A stretch of DNA of 64,000 nucleotides from Symsagittifera roscoffensis (taxonomy: Eukaryota; Xenacoelomorpha; Acoela; Convolutidae), in the NCBI RefSeq assembly GCF_963678635.1, contig NC_087070.1, positions 50,948,514 to 51,012,513 on the forward strand, in the 5' to 3' direction. A model generated the notes under the pieces. The model had not been told where the DNA came from, ran no database searches, and saw nothing but the letters and a program-made list of their open reading frames with translations. This document shows, piece after piece, positions 56,909 through 64,000 of the stretch (its first letter is position 1; every line of letters begins with the position of its first letter). A program made the position numbers and the translations under genes.

Positions 56909-57339
56909 TTAGTTTTTGAAAATTGTTTTTCAGCTGTAATGTTTGAACTTTGCTGATCTAATTAAATTCGTCCAATTTTAGACTTGTTTTGAAGCAAAAA
57001 AATGTATTGCAGAAATTACTCAAACTGAGTTGAGAGTAGCCAGTCGGTCAAAAAAAATCGTCGATACTGGATGAAAAAATATATCACTATCTAATTGGCA
57101 TTGCGTTTGACTATTAATTAAATGTAAGACAAAACAAAACTTTTTTTACCAGTTTAAAAATATTATTTAAAAAAAATCATGATACTAAAATTAATAATAA
57201 TAAAATTAATAATAAATGTGGTTTCGCAGATTTGCAGAGCATCTGATAAAGGCTAACGAGCCTGTCTAAGCGTAGTCTGTTTCTCATGTTTCCCTACCGA
57301 TGAAGGTATTTTGCCGATGAAGGTTTTTAGAGGGGAGGA
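56909..57339. other. Spacer ending in a purine-rich tract
   Basis: AT-rich, with 'GATGAAGGTATTTTGCC' followed by a second GATGAAGG, then AGAGGGGAGGA just before TGTTAAC at 57340. A purine tract before TGTT is what precedes a 3' LTR in Ty3-type elements. No gene. Confidence 0.4.
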
Positions 57340-57890
57340 TGTTAACTTGGTCCGTGTTCTTGATTGCATTCTCATTGTCATACCGCTACTGCAGTAGCAG
57401 TATTTATTATACGTATGTACATCTAACCTCTGGTGCTCAATCATTATTTTATGGTATTCTCAAGGTCATACGTAAGTGTTGACACTGAGATTAAGCGGGA
57501 GATCAGAGTACTTAACAATGATCTATCTCTCAGTACATAAGAAACCAAGAAAAGAGAAAATCTAAATTCAATATTCAGAATACAGTATTGAATTACAACT
57601 TGTTTTCAATTGATATCGCAACGCATATCACACTCATCTGTCTATTTTCTTTAATTAATGGCCCCTACTTGTAGCTGATGCTCCCTGCTATTGTAAGTTT
57701 TGTTTGTGAGAATGACTAAACAATTAGATTCGTGTATTCTCATAACTTGCATCGTTCGTGAATTGTTTGAGATTCGAACCCCATTTGCAGACAGAAAGAC
57801 ACCAAAATTACAATTACTCCATCGGTTTTAATTGTAACTTTTCAAAATTATACGTTGATCCTGAAAACTGAAAAAAAAATCCTTATTTAG
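57340..57890 (+). repeat. Candidate 5' LTR and leader of the Ty3/gypsy-like element
   Basis: Begins TGTTAACTTGG after a purine-rich tract and leads into the gag region. The right boundary and the primer-binding site are not clear, and the 3' LTR is outside the window, so this cannot be proved here. The words GGGAGGATGTTAACTTGGTC are also found near 50012 and, reversed, near 41692. Confidence 0.3.
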
Positions 57891-57893
57891 ATC

Positions 57894-58301
57894 ATGAGCG
57901 ATCAAAAAAAACCCGAAATTAGGAAGCAGACTGTTAAGTTAAAAAACTCAAAAAGTTTGGCGGTGAAATCAATGTGTTTTGAACAATTGAAGTTTGTTAT
58001 TAATTTGATAAGTTTTGACATAAGTATACCACCTTGGTTTCTTCGAATCTTTATAGACAGGTATCTTCCGCAAACTCGTCTAAATTATAACTTTGACTAA
58101 GTGTTTGCGAAGTTTTCTTCAAGCGTTTACCTGCATAGAAAACCCAACTATGATGCCAACTTGGAGAATTTCAAAAAAAATAATCGCACGTATCTGAAGC
58201 CAGCAGGATTCGCAGCTCAAGACAACAGAGCGGATATGGGAATTCCGGTATTTTGGGCATCAGCGAATCTAGACCCTCCGAAGAACCAAAAGACATATTA
58301 G
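57894..58301 (+). pseudogene. Possible N-terminal gag region, broken
   Basis: An ATG at 57894 opens a frame of 68 residues that ends at TAA (58098-58100); the same frame is open again to 58301. It lies where gag should start, and the following frame (from 58253) has no ATG near its beginning, which suggests that the start is here and that a stop plus a one-base shift separate them. The residues themselves show no diagnostic gag motif. Confidence 0.4.
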
Positions 58302-60217
58302 AGGAACTACCACCACGCCCGGAAACGCCCAGGGAAGGGGAGAACGAAGATGCGAGAAACGCTAGGATTCTTAGAGATGAATTAGCAAGCGACAGAGTAG
58401 TATTGGAGAACGAAGAAAGAAAAACAAGAGGCCCACGAGTCGGACACAATGTCTTCTACAACGAAGTACAAAAGAAACTGGTGTCACGATTATTTCTATC
58501 TTTGGGCACAGAGGGAAAAAAGAGATTCCTACAAAAGAATCCGCACGCAGAAATATCGAAAATGACGTTCAGAGAAATAACAGAGTTGGCAGAAGTCTCA
58601 TTTCAAAAGGTAAAATGTGTAACATACGAAAGATACAAGTTATTTACGAGAATGCAAGAATCTGGAGAATCTCTAGAATCATTCCACGCAGCATTAACTG
58701 CTCAAGCTGCTCGTTCAGAACTGGGGACATTGGAAAATGAAATAGTGCGAGACTTGTTCATCTCGAAAATGAAAAACATGACATTGCAGGACACCTTGAC
58801 ATTCGAAACTCTGAATCCAGAGGAAGTTCTAAAAAGGGCTATAAAATTCGAACATAGCAAGTTAACCACAATGGCATTTCAAAAGACTAATGCTGCGGCT
58901 ACAGGAGGATCAAGTAGCAATTACACATCGGGTGTGAGAATAAAACAGGAACCTGTAATGGCAGTTCGAAATTTGGGGGGGAAAACCAAAACTCCAAATA
59001 GAAGAGAAACAAATAACAGACAGAATAATAACAAAACTCAAAACAGGAAAACAAAACCATGTAATAGATGTGGAAGGACGTTTGAACAGGGACATCTAAA
59101 AAATTGTCCAGCGATGGGGAAGAATTGTAAACACTGTGGTAAACCAAATCACTTCGCCAAAATGTGCAGATCCCAACAAGTAAGTGAAGTTGCGGAAGAT
59201 TCGGAAGGATCGGTAGAGGAATGCGACCAGATCAGTGAAGGTGTTGGGTCATGTAGTGAATTTGAAGTTATGTCAATACAAACCTACCAACCGGAAAATG
59301 AGCGAGTTTCAAAATATGTGAAAGATCGAATCAACGAAATGAGAAACAACACAAACGGAAAAGTGATACGAGTTCAGAAAATAGATTCTATTCGCGATCC
59401 AACATTGAATCGCGTAAAATCACTAAAAGCCATGGTACGAATAGATAACCAGATAATTCAATTAACAGTGGACACTGGAAGTCCTGTTTCATTTCTTAAC
59501 TGGGCGACGACAAAGGAAATCATGGATAAATCAAACAAAGTGAGATTCATACCGTCCGAAAAATTGAGCTTACAAACCAAATTCGTGGATTACAACAAAC
59601 AACCGATCAGTATCCTGGGAGCCCTGAAAACCAATCTGAGGTCAGCGGGCTGGGAGGTAAAGGGCGCAACCTTTCTGGTATCAGAACGAAAAACTAGATG
59701 CATCATGGGATTAGATCTGCAAGGACAAGTGGGAATAGTGACTACACAAAGACCGGCGCCAAAAGAACTCACCAGGTTTGACGTGCTCATGTGCGAGCAG
59801 TCAGAAGGTTGGAAAGAAAAATTTTTCACTAAATTTAAAAACTTATTTGAAAGGCTAGGCATTTCAAAAAATCACATTGCCAGTTCAAAATTCAAATACC
59901 CACTATGTCCGATTCAAGAAAAGGGGAGAAGAATCCCAATTCACATACAAGATAAAGTCGAAAAAGAAATCGAGAAGTTATTGACAGAAGGTCATATAAC
60001 AAAACTTGATAAAAGTACAAGTGATTGCTTTATCGCCCCGATTGTGATAACAGTAAAGAAGGACGACTCAATAAAATTGGCAATGGATGCAAAACCAATC
60101 AATAGACAATTGTTCAAAAACAAATACCAAATGCCGAATGTAGATGAACTTATTGATGGGGTAAGCCAGATTGTAACTGAAAAAAAAAAAAGGGTACGCT
60201 ATATTTTTCGGTGTTAG
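58253..60217 (+). CDS. gag-pro: Retroelement gag, protease and start of reverse transcriptase
   Basis: Open frame of 654 residues without a natural ATG at its start (the first codon is TTG). Residues 1-215 are a charged helical gag part. A double zinc knuckle follows: CNRCGR at 270 and the CCHC box CKHCGKPNHFAKMC at 292-305. The aspartic protease motif VDTGS has its catalytic D at 407. The C-terminal ~90 residues are the N-terminal part of reverse transcriptase (fixed block LAMDAKPIN around 610-618). The frame then runs into 12 A at 60180-60191; after it the reverse transcriptase continues one base back, so this frame ends with unrelated residues at 60217. Confidence 0.88.
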   Translation: MGISESRPSEEPKDILEELPPRPETPREGENEDARNARILRDELASDRVVLENEERKTRGPRVGHNVFYNEVQKKLVSRLFLSLGTEGKKRFLQKNPHAEISKMTFREITELAEVSFQKVKCVTYERYKLFTRMQESGESLESFHAALTAQAARSELGTLENEIVRDLFISKMKNMTLQDTLTFETLNPEEVLKRAIKFEHSKLTTMAFQKTNAAATGGSSSNYTSGVRIKQEPVMAVRNLGGKTKTPNRRETNNRQNNNKTQNRKTKPCNRCGRTFEQGHLKNCPAMGKNCKHCGKPNHFAKMCRSQQVSEVAEDSEGSVEECDQISEGVGSCSEFEVMSIQTYQPENERVSKYVKDRINEMRNNTNGKVIRVQKIDSIRDPTLNRVKSLKAMVRIDNQIIQLTVDTGSPVSFLNWATTKEIMDKSNKVRFIPSEKLSLQTKFVDYNKQPISILGALKTNLRSAGWEVKGATFLVSERKTRCIMGLDLQGQVGIVTTQRPAPKELTRFDVLMCEQSEGWKEKFFTKFKNLFERLGISKNHIASSKFKYPLCPIQEKGRRIPIHIQDKVEKEIEKLLTEGHITKLDKSTSDCFIAPIVITVKKDDSIKLAMDAKPINRQLFKNKYQMPNVDELIDGVSQIVTEKKKRVRYIFRC

Positions 60218-62664
60218 ATTTGAAATATGCGTACAGTCAACTAAAATTGGCTGCTGATACAGCTAGACAATGCAATTTTAACATTGTGGGTGGAAAAGCA
60301 ACTGGAACTTACAGATTCTTGACAGGGTTCTACGGTCTAGCAGATATGCCAGCTGAATTTCAAAAGGCTATGGATAGAACCATCAATCACGCTAAAAACA
60401 CGTTCTGTTTTCTGGATGACATACTTATTGTGTCAAAGGGAAGTGAAATTGAACATGCAAACTTAGTAGAAGCAGTACTAAAGAAATTGGATGCGGAAAA
60501 CTTGGCACTGAAACTCTCAAAATGTGAATTTTTTAAACAAGAAGTGAATTGGTTGGGTCACCATCTCTCAGAAGAAGGGGTTAGACCGAAAATCACTAAA
60601 ACGGAAGCCGTAGTAAACTTGAACCAGCCGAAGTCCCTAAAACAACTAAGGTCATTTCTAGGAAGCATAAATCACTTAGCTAAATTTATACCTAACGTAG
60701 CCAGTCTGACTGAAAAATTAAGACCACTTCTTAAAGAAGAAAATCAAAAGAAAAAGTTAAAAAACATGAAACTCCCGGTGAAAAAATTCGAGTGGGGGGA
60801 TGTTCACACAGTAGCATTTAATGCTATAAAAGGAGCTGTGGCAAATATTACGAAAGTGCATTATTACGATGCAAATCGTGAAACACGAGTTAAATGCGAT
60901 GCTAGCCATGATGGGCTAGGGGCTACTTTAGAACAACAAAATGATGAAGGGTTGTGGGCCCCAATTTCGTTCGCATCCCGATACTTAAATGCCCAAGAAA
61001 AAAAATATTCAACAAATGAGTTGGAATTATTGGCAGTTGTTTGGGCAGTAGATAGATATAAACACTACCTTCTGGGGAAACCATTTACCATCGCAACTGA
61101 CCACAAAGCGCTTACAACAGCATTGGATGTTAATCAATCGAACAAGACCTACCAATCACGTTTAACCCGGTGGGTTGACCGGTTACTGCCATATCAGTTC
61201 AACATAGTTCACATTCCGGGGAGGGACATGGGCATAGTTGATTATTTATCGCGTGATCCTTTCAATGATCCCTGGCCCGAATCAGAATTAGACGAAAAGT
61301 TTGTAGTAGCGACAATAAACTCTTTTCATGAAGTGTTCGACTGCTGGAACAGTAGGCTTAAAGACTCAAGGTCACTCAACCGGAACGAAAACGTTCTAGA
61401 ATGTTCTAGAAGGAATGTTACGAAACAGTCATCAAGTAATGGTTGCTATAGCAACCAAAACGGTCAAAACCGAACAAGGCTCGACCGGAATGAGAGAAAA
61501 CAGTTTCCACGACTGCAAAAACAGCTAAACACAACAGTTCAACAGAAACAAATCACTTTTTCGTCAAATCAACCCACTAAACAGTCAGTCTTAAATAATT
61601 GTAAAATCAAAAAACGACCAGTAACGAGCAAAATAGAAAAAACAGACTCAAGGATCGAGATGTCAGAAAATAAAAACAGAGCATGCGACTGGTGGTCGAA
61701 CTCACCACAAGAATGGCGGAATGAGGAGCGCAAAGAAAGCATAATGGACCCAAAGTGGAACCGATCACTTTCCACCAATAACGAACTCTCGGAAGAGGAG
61801 GAGATCACAGAGACAGTCCAACGCACGAGAAAAATAATACGAGGAGGCAGAAAAAATAGGGACAGCTCCGACAGCGAAACACGTCATGCACAACGAGTAA
61901 AATGGTCGTTGGAACCGGAACAACAACGAGTAGCGGATCAAAGACTGCTCTCATTCTGGCAGTTAATAGGCGGAGAAAAGAATGTTCAGGAAAATCGAGA
62001 ACTGGTGGCTCATACCCAAGAAGTCAGGGACAACTTGGAACACGAATCAAGTTCAACATCGCCAAAACCGAGCGCATCGACGGAACGAAAACTCAGTGAG
62101 GTGAATGTAATAGAAGTAGACCTGACAACCACAGAAGAGGCGGAGAGTGAGGAGGAAGTGTGCTCAATTCAACCGCCAAAGGGACTAGGAAAAACAGGAC
62201 TGCAAAAGCAGCAACAAGTGGAGACCCTGGACAACCTCGCAAAACTGTTCGACAAAAACTTACTAGCAGAACTGACCACAGAAGACACGTGGATGGACCG
62301 CCTCAGGAGAGTGGTAGAGAGAGGGGATAAACAAGGATTCGAATTGATGGGACCCTATACAAATCCGTTGTGGTCACAGATGGCAGTTCAGGACGACTGC
62401 ATCTTGGTGAATAATCGGCTAGCAGTACCAGTTCAACTACGACAAGCTGTCCTGAAACGAATCCATCGAGGACACCCAGGTCAGGAGGCTATGTTGGGAG
62501 CAGCGCAATATCTGTGGTGGCCACACATGAATAAGGACATCGTGAATTTGGCAGAGGAGTGTCGTAGTTGTACCAGATATAGTAAGAAAGTAAAATACCT
62601 TATTTCGAAAAATTCGTCAAAACATTGCCACTGCTCACGCAGCCGGGACAGGAGGTACAACTAG
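60211..62664 (+). CDS. pol: Retroelement reverse transcriptase, RNase H and integrase zinc domain
   Basis: Continues the reverse transcriptase in the next frame: first catalytic D in VLDLKYAYSQL (residue 3) and FLDD at 67-70. Connection and RNase H follow, with catalytic D230 (KCDASHDGLGA), E272, D297 (ATDHKAL) and D344. Residues ~350-740 are a long polar, charged, probably disordered stretch with no family resemblance; then the integrase HHCC domain has H752, H755, C784 and C787. The frame ends at TAG (62662-62664) after a shift near 62596, where the integrase core continues one base back. No own start codon is expected: this is part of a polyprotein. Confidence 0.9.
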   Translation: MLDLKYAYSQLKLAADTARQCNFNIVGGKATGTYRFLTGFYGLADMPAEFQKAMDRTINHAKNTFCFLDDILIVSKGSEIEHANLVEAVLKKLDAENLALKLSKCEFFKQEVNWLGHHLSEEGVRPKITKTEAVVNLNQPKSLKQLRSFLGSINHLAKFIPNVASLTEKLRPLLKEENQKKKLKNMKLPVKKFEWGDVHTVAFNAIKGAVANITKVHYYDANRETRVKCDASHDGLGATLEQQNDEGLWAPISFASRYLNAQEKKYSTNELELLAVVWAVDRYKHYLLGKPFTIATDHKALTTALDVNQSNKTYQSRLTRWVDRLLPYQFNIVHIPGRDMGIVDYLSRDPFNDPWPESELDEKFVVATINSFHEVFDCWNSRLKDSRSLNRNENVLECSRRNVTKQSSSNGCYSNQNGQNRTRLDRNERKQFPRLQKQLNTTVQQKQITFSSNQPTKQSVLNNCKIKKRPVTSKIEKTDSRIEMSENKNRACDWWSNSPQEWRNEERKESIMDPKWNRSLSTNNELSEEEEITETVQRTRKIIRGGRKNRDSSDSETRHAQRVKWSLEPEQQRVADQRLLSFWQLIGGEKNVQENRELVAHTQEVRDNLEHESSSTSPKPSASTERKLSEVNVIEVDLTTTEEAESEEEVCSIQPPKGLGKTGLQKQQQVETLDNLAKLFDKNLLAELTTEDTWMDRLRRVVERGDKQGFELMGPYTNPLWSQMAVQDDCILVNNRLAVPVQLRQAVLKRIHRGHPGQEAMLGAAQYLWWPHMNKDIVNLAEECRSCTRYSKKVKYLISKNSSKHCHCSRSRDRRYN

Positions 62665-64000
62665 ACTACGCGGGGCCTATAGAAAATCAAAAAGGAAAAA
62701 AAATCTATCTTTTTGTAGCTATTGATCGATTCTCAAAATTTCCATCAGTGAAGGTTACAAAATCCACAAGTGGAAAGAGCACAGTAAAATTCTTGAGATC
62801 ATATATCGACACACATGGAGTCCCTGAATCAATTCGATCGGACCAATTTTCAGGATTTAAGGGAAAAACTTTTAAAAAATTCTGTTCGGAACTCAATATC
62901 GAGCAAAAATTCTGTCCGGCGGGGGATCACAGAGGTTGTGGTTTGGTTGAACGTACAATTCAAACAATAAAAAGAAGACTGGGAGTGATGATGCTCGATG
63001 AAAATAATAAATCAATCAAATTATGCCTCAGCATTATAATGAGAGACTTACGGTGGAACAAGCAGAAAACAATTCAAGTATCTCCGTTCCAAGCACATTT
63101 CGGCAGACTACCAAAAACAGAATTTAAAATTGTGAGGGATAAAATTTTAAATAATTCTGATTCTTTAGACAAACAACACTTGGAACGCTCAGCACTGACT
63201 GCTTCTCAAATGAAACGAAGAATTGATCAGTCGAGAGAGAATCTAAAGATAGTGCGCAAGGGACAACTGAGCAGGGATACAAGCCCACTGCACAAGCAGC
63301 AGATAACATCGGACAGAGACAAAGAAAGAGCCAAAGCCCTAAAGGAATTGTTGGAAGCGAACGCCCGCTGGAACTACGAAAGAAGGGACGCGGCTAAAAA
63401 TGACATCCGGAAATTAGTGGACGAGACAGGGCAACTCAATCCCGATCTCCGAAAGGAAATGATCTACTCTTGGGAGAAGGGATTTGTGGAGGACAAAATA
63501 GAAAACCAATGCAAGTCACCAACCAAGACTATACTTCGAAAGGATCCTCTACGGAAAAGCGGACAAGCCTTAACCAGACCACTAAAAAGGAAAATCGTTT
63601 CAGAAACGGACTCAACAATTAGGACATCAGCCGGTTCGATCTATAGGAAATCGGATATAGCTCAATCAAAAACGGTACTGACGCAAGAAAACCAGCGAAG
63701 CACGAGTAAAAGTCCATCGTCAGAACCTACCAAAAAGTTTAAGCGAGTCAGCTCTCCAGAACGACTAGAGGAGCTGGGATCAGAGGACGAACTTCAAGGA
63801 GAAATGGAAATCGCTGATACAATGAATCAAATAGAACGCTTTCAGAGGAGTCAAACAATAGTCACTTCAAAGGACACAGAAGCCGGGGGAGGCCTGAATC
63901 TTGCAGTCAAAAGAGCAAAACCCAATTTGGCGGGACCAAAACCAAATACAGAGGAAAATATCACAAACAAGCCGGAAAAGAGGGGAAAGGAAAAGAAAGG
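62596..64000 (+). CDS. pol: Retroelement integrase core and basic C-terminal extension, partial
   Basis: Open from about 62596 to the window end without a stop. The catalytic triad is visible: D in LDYAGPI (62664), D in IRSDQF (62841) and E in LVERTIQ (62949), with 58 residues between the two aspartates and 35 between the second aspartate and the glutamate (D,D35E). RWNKQKTIQVSPFQAHFGR closes the core. After that come more than 280 residues rich in K, R, E, S and T, with no chromodomain or GPY/F motif that I can see. The frame lacks its own start because it continues pol after a one-base shift. Confidence 0.88.

Larger units (their letters stand above)
57340..64000 (+). mobile_element. Ty3/gypsy-like retroelement, disrupted and cut by the window end
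   Basis: Protein order gag, double zinc knuckle, protease, reverse transcriptase, RNase H, integrase is that of Ty3/gypsy elements. The coding sequence occupies three frames in turn, each step one base back (around 58185-58250, 60180-60191 in a run of 12 A, and about 62594-62602), plus a stop at 58098-58100. No envelope gene is seen in the part available. It is probably an inactive copy, although homopolymer errors in the assembly could explain some of the breaks. Confidence 0.93.

Noticed and set aside
57770-57790. Primer-binding site suggested by GATTCGAACCCC
   Set aside because: It resembles a reversed tRNA T-arm, but the neighbouring bases do not form the T-stem, and no TGG start of a binding site is found at the right distance.
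60180-60191. Programmed gag-pol frameshift at the A run
   Set aside because: The shift falls inside reverse transcriptase, not between gag and pol, so a single-base loss or assembly error is more likely; kept only as an observation.
1-64000. CRISPR arrays, operons, ribosome binding sites, phage or plasmid modules
   Set aside because: No regular direct repeats with unique spacers and no prokaryotic gene organisation; introns and retroelements show a eukaryotic genome.

Overview
The window reads as nuclear DNA from an animal: AT-rich, full of long T and A runs, sparse in genes, with GT-AG introns, a multi-exon anoctamin (TMEM16) gene, a Ty3/gypsy-type retroelement and several families of short non-autonomous repeats. 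Nothing in it looks bacterial, organellar or plasmid-like. The lineage within animals cannot be fixed from this sequence; an invertebrate with many short DNA transposons and tRNA-derived repeats fits best.

Layout. Positions 1-6756 are almost two copies of a 3.71 kb tandem repeat, nearly identical, carrying a broken unidentified reading frame. An acetyl-CoA synthetase gene with one coding exon lies at 7287-9329 (+). Positions 9.3-14.5 kb hold only repeats. A seven-exon anoctamin gene spans 14514-28499 (+); its predicted phases agree across all seven exons and give a 942-residue protein, including a 20-nt micro-exon. Its introns and the nearby spacers are loaded with one TIR-bounded ~0.43 kb element, every copy in the same orientation.

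From 30 to 33.5 kb I see no gene. At 33598-34365 (+) is an intronless gene for a secreted cysteine-rich protein of a family I do not recognise. A C-rich island of unknown origin follows (34.6-36.6 kb). Positions 38.3-54.0 kb form a giant inverted repeat (arms of 7.1 and 7.8 kb) around an N gap at 46042-46241. Each arm carries an intact paralogue of the secreted protein (44494-45240 + and 46491-47237 -), pointing at each other. The arms differ by a 545-bp transposon insertion with a clean 8-bp target duplication and by a 1,057-bp tandem duplication, so they behave like two haplotypes or two diverged duplicates. Whether the palindrome is real or a scaffolding fold-back cannot be decided here.

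Positions 54-57.3 kb hold more copies of a hairpin-ended repeat that resembles Helitron2/Helentron-derived elements. From about 57.3 kb to the window end is a Ty3/gypsy-like retroelement with gag, double zinc knuckle, protease, reverse transcriptase, RNase H and DDE integrase. Its coding sequence is split by three successive frame changes and an in-frame stop, and it runs off the right edge.

The recognisable host genes are functionally independent: acetate activation, a calcium-regulated chloride channel or lipid scramblase, and a small secreted protein family. The rest is mobile DNA, duplication and possible assembly structure.
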